Assembly: GCA_023261915.1 (NCBI GenBank)
Contig: JALRFT010000233.1
Span: 1 to 5,888 of the forward strand
Source of the DNA: Acidimicrobiales bacterium
GTDB taxonomy: Bacteria; Actinomycetota; Acidimicrobiia; Acidimicrobiales; Acidimicrobilacustridaceae
Direction of reading: 5' to 3'
DNA length: 5,888 nucleotides
The notes below the pieces were generated by a model. It searched no databases, was not told where the DNA came from, and saw only the letters and a list, made by a program, of their open reading frames with translations. Below are positions 1-5,448 of the stretch, one piece after another. The translations under genes and the position numbers were made by a program. Numbering within the stretch: the stretch's first letter is position 1; every line of letters begins with the position of its first letter.

Positions 1-189
1 GGTGGTGGTCTGCACCGACGGGTCGGACGACACCTCGGTGGCGGTCTGGCCGGAAAGACCGCGGAACACGAGGATCACCCCGATGAGGACGGCGAGCACG
101 ATGATGAGGACCCCGAGGATGCGTTGACGGTCCGGATCAACCGATCCCGCACCGCCCCCGCCGGGCCGTGACCCCTCAGCGGCGGTCAC
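1..189 (-). CDS. LytR_C-like single-pass membrane protein, N-terminal part (3' end beyond left edge)
   Basis: Sixty-three codons are visible, read from a GTG at 189-187 to the window edge in an unbroken frame. The protein starts with a short Gly/Arg/Pro-rich cytosolic segment (about residues 1-23). One strongly hydrophobic helix follows (about 24-43, ILGVLIIVLAVLIGVILVF), then the start of a Ser/Thr-rich linker (SSDPSVQTTT). That shape, directly after a DUF3263 gene, matches the actinobacterial arrangement of Rv0430 and Rv0431 in Mycobacterium, where the second protein carries an extracytoplasmic LytR C-terminal (LytR_C) domain. That domain would lie beyond position 1 and cannot be seen, so the family call rests on context and topology. 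The GTG start overlaps the upstream stop as GTGA, so translation is probably coupled to the DUF3263 gene. By the positive-inside rule the N terminus is cytosolic and the missing domain is outside the membrane. Confidence 0.7.
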   Translation of the reverse strand, partial: MTAAEGSRPGGGGAGSVDPDRQRILGVLIIVLAVLIGVILVFRGLSGQTATEVSSDPSVQTTT

Positions 190-500
190 GACACGTCACC
201 GTCAGAAGGTGGCGACTCCACCGGGTGCGACTCGGAACGCTCCCCGACAGCGGGGGCCCGCACGTCCGCCGCGGCCTGACGGGCACGGTGGCGGCGGTCA
301 CGTTGGCGTCGCAGGCGACGCACCACGAGCGGGTCGTGGGCGTAGGCGGCGTCACTCTCAAGCAGTTCCGCCAGGATCTGGTAGTACCGCCCGGCCGACA
401 GGTCGAACCGCTCGACAATGAGCGCTTCCTTGGGCCCACCTTCGGACCACCAGGACCGTTCGAAATCGAGGATTGCCTTGTCACGCTCGGTCAGTTCCAT
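186..500 (-). CDS. DUF3263 family protein (Rv0430-like)
   Basis: This is a 104-residue protein from the ATG at 500-498. It contains the DUF3263 signature: LTERDKAILDFERSWW at residues 3-18, then FDLSAGRYYQIL at 32-43, which resembles a helix-turn-helix core, then DPLVVRRLRR (56-65). A very basic stretch (RRLRRQRDRRHRAR, 61-74) and a low-complexity acidic/Ser/Pro tail follow. The family occurs in actinobacteria and is presumed to bind DNA; its biochemical role is not established. The frame stays open to a TTG at 536, which would add 12 residues. I prefer the ATG because family members begin just before the LTxRE/D motif, and AAGG and GGAAG, which resemble Shine-Dalgarno sequences, lie just upstream. 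The gene sits 51 nt after the fructosamine-kinase-like stop and overlaps the next membrane-protein gene by 4 nt (GTGA), so the three look like one operon. Confidence 0.88.
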   Translation of the reverse strand: MELTERDKAILDFERSWWSEGGPKEALIVERFDLSAGRYYQILAELLESDAAYAHDPLVVRRLRRQRDRRHRARQAAADVRAPAVGERSESHPVESPPSDGDVS

Positions 501-551
501 CGCTTCCAGCCTTGCCGCCCCCACCACCAGTTGCAAGCACCCTCGCCGTCA

Positions 552-1415
552 TCAGCGCAGGCTGGCTACCGCCGCCACGACCGCCCCCCGGTAGCTGCCT
601 CCGAACTTGACGGCGTGCACCACGAGCGGTGCCAGTTGGTGCAGCGCCACCCGTTCCTCCCACCCGTCACCGAGTGGGAACGCGGCGTCGTAGGCCGTGA
701 ACGCCTCGGTACCGAACCCCCCGAACAGCGCCATCATGGCCAGATCGAACTCCCGGTGACCACCGTGGGCGGCGGGGTCAATGAGCCACGACCGACCGGT
801 GCGTTCCACCAACCGGTTCCCCGCCCACAGATCCCCGTGCAGGCGGGCCGGTGGTTCGTCTCCACCGCCGAACTCGTCGAGCCGGGCCGCAATGTCGTCG
901 AGACCGTCGCAGGTCACCGCGTCGAGGGTTTCCGTGTCCCGGGCGAGACGGGTCAGTGGTTCGAGACGGCAGGTGGCGTAGAACTCGGCCCAGGTGGCAC
1001 ACGGTTCGTTCGGCAGTTGCCGACTGCCGGTGGGTCGCCGGTCTTCACGACCGAAACATGGCGCGCCCGAGGCGTGCAGTGCTGCCAGCGCCGTTCCGAA
1101 TGCCGCCTCGTCCGGTGCCACCCCGACACCGGTATCGATCCATTCGAGGACCAGAAGTGGCACCGGAGCGTCGGAAACGGCGAGCACCGTCGGTACGGGG
1201 ACTGCTTGCGTCTCGGCCAGCCACCTGATGCCGGCAGCCTCGGTTGTGAAGAACCCGGGCGGTGGGTCGTCGTGAGTCTTGGCGAATACGTGACGTCCGT
1301 CATCAAGACGAACCCGGAAAGCACGGGCGACGTCACCGCCGTGGACGGGACGCAACAACTGCACCCCCGTGCCCAGAGCAGCGCCAACGGCGGCGGAGAA
1401 CACGTCGCGTTGCAC
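552..1415 (-). CDS. Fructosamine/ketosamine-3-kinase family phosphotransferase
   Basis: This 287-residue cytosolic protein has the size and motif order of bacterial fructosamine kinases, a branch of the aminoglycoside-phosphotransferase/protein-kinase-like fold. These enzymes phosphorylate sugar-derived ketosamines on glycated proteins or amines, which makes the adduct unstable and so repairs glycation. Visible motifs are HGGDVARAFRV at 25-35 (glycine-rich nucleotide loop), FAKTH with K46 (ATP-binding lysine), TEAAGIRWL with E59, and LVLEWI (88-93). Then come GSRQLPN (130-136), HGDLWAGN (193-200, catalytic D195 and N200), LIDPAAHGGHREFDLAM (211-227, metal-binding D213), and the family C-terminal HAVKFGGSYRG (267-277). 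All key residues are present. The start is a GTG at 1415-1413; a TAGGAT -10 box 6 nt upstream suggests a leaderless mRNA. It is the first gene of the left cluster. The family is secure; the exact substrate (protein ketosamine, ribulosamine or other small molecule) cannot be read from sequence. Confidence 0.9.
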   Translation of the reverse strand: MQRDVFSAAVGAALGTGVQLLRPVHGGDVARAFRVRLDDGRHVFAKTHDDPPPGFFTTEAAGIRWLAETQAVPVPTVLAVSDAPVPLLVLEWIDTGVGVAPDEAAFGTALAALHASGAPCFGREDRRPTGSRQLPNEPCATWAEFYATCRLEPLTRLARDTETLDAVTCDGLDDIAARLDEFGGGDEPPARLHGDLWAGNRLVERTGRSWLIDPAAHGGHREFDLAMMALFGGFGTEAFTAYDAAFPLGDGWEERVALHQLAPLVVHAVKFGGSYRGAVVAAVASLR

Positions 1416-1421
1416 GACCCG

Positions 1422-1427
1422 ATCCTA
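1422..1427 (-). promoter_or_regulatory. -10 box TAGGAT for the fructosamine-kinase gene (probably leaderless)
   Basis: On the minus strand TAGGAT is followed by six bases and then the GTG start at 1415. That spacing puts the transcription start at or next to the start codon, the usual arrangement for leaderless actinobacterial mRNAs. AGGA inside the same box could instead act as a Shine-Dalgarno sequence 7 nt from the GTG, so the two readings compete. No convincing -35 hexamer is seen 16-18 nt upstream. Confidence 0.5.
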
Positions 1428-1573
1428 CGGTGGCTCTGGTCGGTCTGGTCTCCGACAGCCACGCAGTGCGCTCGTGCAAGCATCCTGCACCCGCATCGGA
1501 CGTGCCGAACATCCCACCACCTAGGCTCCGGAGAAACTGGGAGGGATCAGGCCACGCCACCCCCCGGGAGGGG

Positions 1574-1579
1574 TAGCGT
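1574..1579 (+). promoter_or_regulatory. -10 box TAGCGT for the DedA gene (probably leaderless)
   Basis: TAGCGT lies 7 nt before the GTG at 1587, the same geometry as the -10 boxes before the fructosamine-kinase and 67-residue-protein genes. A second candidate, TAGGCT, lies at 1522-1527. It would give a leader of about 50 nt carrying GGGAGGGG (1566-1573) about 13 nt from the GTG, which is rather far for a ribosome-binding site. A 5-bp inverted repeat, ACCCC at 1559-1563 with GGGGT at 1570-1574, abuts the proximal -10. Confidence 0.45.
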
Positions 1580-1586
1580 TGCCTTC

Positions 1587-2237
1587 GTGCTCGCTCTTCT
1601 CGATTTCGCCAATGAATGGGTGAAGACCGGTGGCATCGTGGTATTGGCGGCGATCATTTTCGCTGAGACCGGTCTGCTCATCGGCTTCTTCCTGCCCGGC
1701 GATTCGCTCCTGTTCTTCGCCGGATTCCTCGCCTCGGCAGCAGCCGTCGAACAGTTCGGTGAGCCCTACCTGCCCGGCCTGTGGATCGTCCTGCTCGTCG
1801 TGTCAATCGCCGCCGTGGTTGGTGACCAGGTGGGATACGCCATCGGCAACCGGTTCGGGCCACGGGTCTTTGACCGACCCAAGAGCCGACTCTTCGACCC
1901 GGCCAACGTGCGCCGGTCCGAGGCCTTCTTCGAACGTCACGGTTCAAAGACCATCGTGCTGGCCCGTTTTGTCCCCATCGTGCGGACGTTCGTGCCGACC
2001 GTGGCCGGGGCGAGCAACATGCATTACCGCACGTTCTTCACCTACAACGTGCTCGGTGGTCTGCTGTGGGTGTGCACCTTCGTCACGCTCGGCTACTTCC
2101 TCGGTGAGGTGCCGATCGTGAAAGACAACATCGAGATCGCCGCCATCATCATCGTCCTCGTCTCGGTCATCCCCGTCGGCATCGAGTTCCTCAAGCACCG
2201 CCGGGCCCGTGCCAGCAAGGAACTCCCGCTCCCCTGA
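1587..2237 (+). CDS. DedA family membrane protein (VTT/SNARE-associated domain)
   Basis: This is a 216-residue polytopic inner-membrane protein of normal DedA length. Conserved elements appear in order: FAETGLLIGFFLPGDSLL (25-42, with E27 and D39), VVGDQVGYAIGNRFG (77-91), FFERHGSKTIVLARFVPIVRT (114-134, with R127 and R133), and the reentrant-loop motif FVPTVAGASNM (135-145). A long hydrophobic C-terminal helix (about 183-203) and a basic tail (FLKHRRAR) follow. The two acidic and two arginine positions correspond to residues known to be essential in E. coli DedA proteins. The family is linked to membrane energetics, and some members recycle undecaprenyl-phosphate or other lipid carriers; which lipid this one moves is not visible. 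The chosen GTG gives the usual short N terminus (LALLDFANEW) and lies 7 nt after a TAGCGT box. A GTG at 1620 is less likely. The frame remains open far upstream, but that part is antisense to other genes. It is transcribed divergently from the fructosamine-kinase cluster. Confidence 0.93.
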   Translation: MLALLDFANEWVKTGGIVVLAAIIFAETGLLIGFFLPGDSLLFFAGFLASAAAVEQFGEPYLPGLWIVLLVVSIAAVVGDQVGYAIGNRFGPRVFDRPKSRLFDPANVRRSEAFFERHGSKTIVLARFVPIVRTFVPTVAGASNMHYRTFFTYNVLGGLLWVCTFVTLGYFLGEVPIVKDNIEIAAIIIVLVSVIPVGIEFLKHRRARASKELPLP

Positions 2238-2289
2238 TATCGGCGTGCCGGGATCGTATGAATCCTCCAACCGCAATGGATCGAGGCGT

Positions 2290-2306
2290 TGAGGACTGAC
2301 CTCAGT
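2290..2306 (+). terminator. Weak hairpin after the DedA gene
   Basis: Two alternative small inverted repeats overlap 53 nt after the DedA stop: TGAGG (2290-2294) with CCTCA (2300-2304), and ACTGA (2295-2299) with TCAGT (2302-2306). No T-tract follows. It could be a weak terminator or an operator for the small-protein promoter at 2373. The sequence does not decide between them. Confidence 0.25.
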
Positions 2307-2372
2307 TGCATTGGTGGTGGGGAATTGTGGCCGGCACCATGTCGTAACCGCTTTCTCCATTGAGACCACGCC

Positions 2373-2378
2373 TAGGCT
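2373..2378 (+). promoter_or_regulatory. -10 box TAGGCT for the small membrane-protein pair (probably leaderless)
   Basis: TAGGCT is followed by exactly 7 nt (CTGGTGG) and then the ATG at 2386. The GGTGG directly abuts the ATG, too close to serve as a Shine-Dalgarno sequence, which favours leaderless translation. It also favours this ATG over any start further upstream in the same frame. No clear -35 hexamer is seen. Confidence 0.55.
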
Positions 2379-2385
2379 CTGGTGG

Positions 2386-2589
2386 ATGAAACCAGATCTC
2401 GTCCTCAAACTCAGCCTGCTGATCGCCGCCTTCGCCAGTTTCGTCCTGAGTGTCTCGCTGTACTTCCAGGCCGGAACTGACGACATCAACGGACGGCTCA
2501 ACGGCATCTACGTCGGGATCTGGGTGCCATCGATCCTTGCCCTAGGAGCATTCATCCTCGCCGGCAACCGAAAGAGCAACCATGAGTGA
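2386..2589 (+). CDS. Small two-helix membrane protein (67 aa), function unknown
   Basis: The protein has 67 residues and two predicted membrane helices, about residues 5-27 (LVLKLSLLIAAFASFVLSVS) and 42-60, joined by a polar loop (QAGTDDINGRLNG). The second helix opens with YVGIWVPSILALGAF, a pattern with conserved-looking Gly, Trp and Pro that suggests a real, constrained protein. Charges (K2 and K8 in front, NRK behind helix 2) predict both ends inside the cell and the loop outside. The ATG at 2386 is chosen because a TAGGCT -10 lies 7 nt upstream; the frame is open to 2311, but the extra 25 codons have no protein-like features. Its last codons overlap the next small gene by 8 nt. I do not recognise a named family. 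A role as an accessory subunit of a membrane complex is possible but unproven. Confidence 0.75.
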   Translation: MKPDLVLKLSLLIAAFASFVLSVSLYFQAGTDDINGRLNGIYVGIWVPSILALGAFILAGNRKSNHE

Positions 2590-2719
2590 AACCGCATTGT
2601 TTGTCGCCGGTGCGATCGTCAGCGCCGTCGTATTCACCGGCCTGTTCGTCTACCTGATGCTCGTGTTCAGCAAAAACGCGGAACGAACGGGCTTTGGCAC
2701 CGGCGAGATGAAGGACTGA
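2582..2719 (+). CDS. Small single-helix membrane protein (45 aa), function unknown
   Basis: This 45-residue protein starts at the ATG at 2582, inside the end of the 67-residue gene (8-nt overlap in another frame), so the two are probably translationally coupled. A weak AAAGAG at 2571-2576 lies 5 nt before the ATG. It has one hydrophobic helix (about residues 5-29: ALFVAGAIVSAVVFTGLFVY and onward), then a hydrophilic tail FSKNAERTGFGTGEMKD. The acidic N terminus (MSET) and Lys/Arg just after the helix predict the N terminus outside and the tail in the cytosol. It is short enough for automated callers to miss. A strong hairpin begins 24 nt after its stop, so the unit appears to end here. Family unknown; the overlap and matching membrane character suggest it works with its neighbour. 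Confidence 0.65.
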   Translation: MSETALFVAGAIVSAVVFTGLFVYLMLVFSKNAERTGFGTGEMKD

Positions 2720-2742
2720 TCCGACGACTCGCCTTGCTCACC

Positions 2743-2769
2743 CGAACCCGCACCATCGTTGCGGGTTCG
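2743..2769 (+). terminator. 10-bp perfect hairpin ending the small membrane-protein unit
   Basis: CGAACCCGCA (2743-2752) and TGCGGGTTCG (2760-2769) form a perfect 10-bp inverted repeat with a 7-nt loop, 24 nt after the stop of the 45-residue gene. No T-run follows. Intrinsic terminators lacking a T-tract are commonly proposed in high-GC actinobacteria. Position and symmetry make a terminator the best reading, although the perfect symmetry would also suit an operator. Confidence 0.6.
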
Positions 2770-2864
2770 ACACAGCGTCGTGCTGGAATGGTCCTCGAAT
2801 CGCAAGCCACCGAGACGGCCTCGCCGAGATGTGTCGACCTGCGTACCGGTCGGAGGTGGGGAGA

Positions 2865-2884
2865 CGCTGAGACCCCTCTGAGCG
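2865..2884. repeat. Symmetric inverted repeat upstream of the YHYH lipoprotein gene
   Basis: Reading across, CGCT, G, AGA, CCCC, TCT, G, AGCG forms a 20-bp element. CGCT pairs with AGCG and AGA with TCT around one G/G mismatch and a CCCC centre. It lies about 108 nt before the YHYH start, in a region with no gene. A 10-bp palindrome, TGAAGCTTCA (2909-2918), lies between it and the gene. Either could be an operator or an RNA hairpin; no promoter could be placed with confidence. Confidence 0.3.
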
Positions 2885-2981
2885 TGAGCCGGCAACGGCC
2901 ACAAGCGGTGAAGCTTCATCGTCTACCCAACTGATCCCGACCGCGCAGCACAACCACCACCTCTGCCCCGCCAACCAAACT

Positions 2982-2985
2982 GGAG
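2982..2985 (+). promoter_or_regulatory. Ribosome-binding site GGAG for the YHYH gene
   Basis: GGAG sits 6 nt before the ATG at 2992 and fixes that start. Unlike the three presumed leaderless genes in this window, this gene has a conventional Shine-Dalgarno sequence, so its mRNA should have a 5' leader. Confidence 0.6.
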
Positions 2986-2991
2986 TCCGCC

Positions 2992-3954
2992 ATGAAGATC
3001 CGCTTCCTCCTCGGACTGACACTCTGGTCCATTGCTGCAGTCGGCGTCGCCTGTGGAACATCGGACCCCTCGGGGGTGGCCTCTTCACCCGCTGCCACGG
3101 AGGCGGAAACCCCGGCGAGCGCCATCGAGCCCATCGTCAACACGTGGGTGGGTCCACCGGTGGACACCTCCAGACTTCCCATCGGCACCTCAAAGGTCTC
3201 CCTCAGTGGGCCTGCCGTGGGAGGCCTCTACGCCTGTGATGCCGGAAACCCCCGAGGCGGCGGGGCCCAGGCCGCCGGGCCATGGCTCGATGAGGCCGCT
3301 GGAACCTGGGATCTCGCACAGAAGATCGCCGTTCAAGGTGAGGTCCCGTGGCCCATGGCCACCTACTCCGAGACGATCAACGGATCGACACGGAGCATCA
3401 CCAGCAACGGACTACCCGTCGGTGAGGTCACGGGCACGTTCCCGATTGCCTCGAACGACCCCGCCTACTCCTTCGACCGCAACCCCAACCGCATTGCTGC
3501 GAGCGACATCACCGTCACGCTGCCGGTGAGTCCGGCCACAGCGGCCGAACCGACATGTCTAGGTAAGGGTCGGATCGGCATCCTGAAGAACGGAGTCTCT
3601 CTGTTCGCTCCGCTCGACGAACGGAACCGGGATGCCGTCGCCTACGAAACTCAGGACCAGTGCGACGGTCACCCACAGCAGACCAGCGTGTACCACTATC
3701 ACGACATCCCGTCGTGCGTTCGCAATGCGGCAACGGGCCCCTCAACGGTCGTCGGGTTCGCCTACGACGGTTTCCCCATCGTCGTCGAGCGCGACGCGTC
3801 GGGCAACCTGCCCACGAACGCCGACCTTGATGCGTGTCATGGACGCACCTCACGTATCGATCTCGACGGGCAGATCGTGGAGACCTACCACTACTCGGCG
3901 ACCCACGAGTTCCCGTACTTCATCGGTTGTTTCGCCGGAAACCCGATCTCCTGA
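2992..3954 (+). CDS. YHYH-domain predicted lipoprotein
   Basis: This 320-residue exported protein has an N-terminal signal (basic MKIR, hydrophobic core about 5-19) ending in GVAC with C21, a usable though not ideal lipobox, followed by a Ser/Pro/Ala/Glu-rich linker (22-47). The core carries the family-naming motif Y234-H-Y-H237, then GFAYDGFPIVVER (255-267) and the C-terminal ETYHYSATHEFPYFIGCF (297-314), all typical of YHYH-domain proteins. Six cysteines besides C21 (82, 189, 224, 242, 282, 313) fit disulfides in an extracytoplasmic protein. Histidines at 227, 235, 237, 283, 300 and 305 could form a metal site, but that is inference. The family has no firmly established activity. The gene looks complete at its C terminus. 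It stands alone behind its own leader and converges on the nuclease-fold lipoprotein gene. Confidence 0.88.
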   Translation: MKIRFLLGLTLWSIAAVGVACGTSDPSGVASSPAATEAETPASAIEPIVNTWVGPPVDTSRLPIGTSKVSLSGPAVGGLYACDAGNPRGGGAQAAGPWLDEAAGTWDLAQKIAVQGEVPWPMATYSETINGSTRSITSNGLPVGEVTGTFPIASNDPAYSFDRNPNRIAASDITVTLPVSPATAAEPTCLGKGRIGILKNGVSLFAPLDERNRDAVAYETQDQCDGHPQQTSVYHYHDIPSCVRNAATGPSTVVGFAYDGFPIVVERDASGNLPTNADLDACHGRTSRIDLDGQIVETYHYSATHEFPYFIGCFAGNPIS

Positions 3955-3978
3955 CGCAGATCCGAAAGAGCTCGCCGT

Positions 3979-3996
3979 TTGCCGGACCGGTGGCAA
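3979..3996. terminator. Candidate bidirectional hairpin between the convergent lipoprotein genes
   Basis: TTGCC (3979-3983) and GGCAA (3992-3996) flank an 8-nt loop, 24 nt after the YHYH stop, in the 125-nt gap shared with the converging gene. The stem is short and no T-run follows. I see no better terminator in the gap, so this is tentative. Confidence 0.25.
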
Positions 3997-4079
3997 CCAA
4001 CATCAGGGAATGGCACGAGTGGGGCGGCGCCAACCCGGCAGCCTGAACCCGGCTCCTGCCCGACGGGGTGCTGTTCGTG

Positions 4080-5378
4080 TCAGGCGCCGCGCCGAACCGC
4101 TGTGATCGCAAGACCGAGATGGTCCGTGGCGAAACAACGACCGGACGCCGGAACCGCTATGCCGAGTCGCTCGGCAGCCCGTCGGGTGTTCTCAACCTGC
4201 GTCGGATCGTCGCAGTCCCACACTGCCGGACCGTCAGGCCAGTCCCCACCCACGACCTCGGCCGACACCACCTCGAGGCCACCGCGCACGAAGACGTAGT
4301 CGAGCCGATCGGTGAAGCCGAGAGGGTTGCCGAGTTCCAGTGCGGCATCGAGGCGCGTGAGGCTTGGACCCGCCAGTGACCCGTCCGACCCCCACGTCCA
4401 GTTCTTCGGATCCGTGGCGTCCGGTCCGGCATCGACGAAACCGGCATCAACCATCAACCAGTAGGCGCTGCATGAACGGTCGGGACAGGTGGGTGACACC
4501 TCGGGCTGTCCGGCCGGATTCGGCGCGTTCAGCGGCCGTGGGTCGCGCGGATCGATATTGAAGTCGCCCATGACCACCACTGGTGTGGACACCGGGGTCA
4601 GTTCGCTGATCAGTTGGCGGGCTTGGGCGGCCGACGCCGGTTCAGCGTCAGCAGTCCACAACGACTCGAGATGGGTGGTGGCGAAACGGACGGCGCCATC
4701 GGCCAGCGCCACGTCCGCCCACGCGTAGCCGCGCTGCACCTCAAGGAGGCCACCGACCACCGTCGTGGCGTCAAACGTGGTGGTGCCAACCGCCGTCACC
4801 TGGTCGGCGAGGTCCTCCCGCACGGCGAGAACATCGGCAATGCGGAAGCCACAGGCCGCCTCGTCCTGTCCGAGAATTGGCTGAAGGGTGACGGGATCGC
4901 TCACGACCGTGAGTCCAGCAAGAGCGGGAATGGCGTAACCAGGCGAGAGGGCCGTCTTCCCGTCATGTTCGGCAATGACGTACGGCACTCCCTGACGCCG
5001 CAGGTCGTTGAGCAACTGGGTCGAGAAGTCGAAGACCGTCACCGACTGGCCGGCACTGTCGAGACACTCCCAGACCGTTGCTTCCTGCAGACCGAGAACC
5101 ATCGGGCTCCGCTCCACGATGTCAAAGGCCAGCTCGTCGACACGGCTGGTGAAGTCCGTGGCCGCCACCTGCGTCCACATGGCCTGGGCAGCGGCCGGCA
5201 CATCCGGTAACAGTTCGAGTGCCACTCCGACGTCGGCCCCGAGGTAGAGATTCCTCGTCATGACCGTGATTTGGGCGCTGGTCCCACCGACCGCGGCACC
5301 ACCATCGGCGTCCCCGGTGCTGCTGCAGCCCGCCGCAAGCACAACCCCGGCAAGAACCAGCCCTGCGAATACCTTCAT
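4080..5378 (-). CDS. Endonuclease/exonuclease/phosphatase-superfamily lipoprotein
   Basis: This 432-residue protein begins with a lipoprotein signal (MKVFAGLVLAGVVLAAGC; lipobox LAAGC, lipidated C18) and a Gly/Ala/Ser linker. It then has the whole metal-dependent phosphoesterase (DNase I-like) core: TRNLYLG with N43, LGLQEA with E99, TTHLES with H236, GDFNIDP with D272 and N274, LDYVFV with D360, and TDHLGL with D419 and H420. All catalytic and metal-binding positions are present, so it is predicted to be an active Mg-dependent phosphodiesterase or phosphatase outside the membrane. DNA, lipid headgroups and sugar phosphates are all possible substrates. Cysteines at 105, 176, 298, 303, 389 and 415 suggest disulfides. 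The ATG at 5378-5376 is preferred over a GTG at 5417 because it gives the signal peptide directly and follows a GAGGGGG Shine-Dalgarno sequence 8 nt upstream; the GTG lies inside the -10 box. Confidence 0.9.
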   Translation of the reverse strand: MKVFAGLVLAGVVLAAGCSSTGDADGGAAVGGTSAQITVMTRNLYLGADVGVALELLPDVPAAAQAMWTQVAATDFTSRVDELAFDIVERSPMVLGLQEATVWECLDSAGQSVTVFDFSTQLLNDLRRQGVPYVIAEHDGKTALSPGYAIPALAGLTVVSDPVTLQPILGQDEAACGFRIADVLAVREDLADQVTAVGTTTFDATTVVGGLLEVQRGYAWADVALADGAVRFATTHLESLWTADAEPASAAQARQLISELTPVSTPVVVMGDFNIDPRDPRPLNAPNPAGQPEVSPTCPDRSCSAYWLMVDAGFVDAGPDATDPKNWTWGSDGSLAGPSLTRLDAALELGNPLGFTDRLDYVFVRGGLEVVSAEVVGGDWPDGPAVWDCDDPTQVENTRRAAERLGIAVPASGRCFATDHLGLAITAVRRGA

Positions 5379-5386
5379 TGGTCCAT

Positions 5387-5393
5387 CCCCCTC
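5387..5393 (-). promoter_or_regulatory. Ribosome-binding site GAGGGGG for the nuclease-fold lipoprotein
   Basis: On the minus strand GAGGGGG is followed by 8 nt and the ATG at 5378. This decides the start in favour of the lipoprotein signal over the in-frame GTG at 5417. Confidence 0.65.
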
Positions 5394-5415
5394 ATGACCG
5401 GTCCAAACCCCTCGC

Positions 5416-5421
5416 ACCCTA
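5416..5421 (-). promoter_or_regulatory. -10 box TAGGGT for the nuclease-fold lipoprotein gene
   Basis: TAGGGT on the minus strand lies 37 nt before the ATG at 5378, which would give a leader of about 30 nt holding the GAGGGGG ribosome-binding site. It matches the TAGNNT form of the other presumed promoters in the window. No clear -35 element is seen. Confidence 0.4.
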
Positions 5422-5448
5422 GTGTTCCGAGGTGATTCGAATGCTCCG

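Noticed and set aside
168..1586. Very long plus-strand open frame (over 470 codons) running in frame into the DedA gene
   Set aside because: It is antisense to the DUF3263 and fructosamine-kinase genes, whose family motifs are unmistakable. Its translation is low-complexity Arg/Pro/Gly/His-rich with no domain. Absence of stops is expected in such GC-rich sequence. Only the part from 1587 is protein-like.
1944..2507. 187-codon minus-strand open frame opposite DedA and the small-protein gene
   Set aside because: It is antisense to conserved DedA sequence and has an Asp/Glu-rich translation with no motif; a shadow frame.
2734..2934. 66-codon plus-strand ORF before the YHYH gene, and opposing minus-strand ORFs
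   Set aside because: It spans the terminator-like hairpin, has no ribosome-binding site, and its composition is not protein-like.
3955..4079. Possible small gene between the convergent lipoprotein genes
   Set aside because: Frames through it are low-complexity and either continue antisense into the nuclease-fold gene or lack a ribosome-binding site.
4614..5210. 198-codon plus-strand open frame
   Set aside because: It is entirely antisense to the nuclease-fold lipoprotein, which carries all catalytic motifs; no recognisable domain.
5431..5445. T-loop-like ATTCGAAT suggesting a tRNA or an attachment site
   Set aside because: No acceptor or anticodon arms can be folded around it and there is no duplicated copy or integrase in the window.
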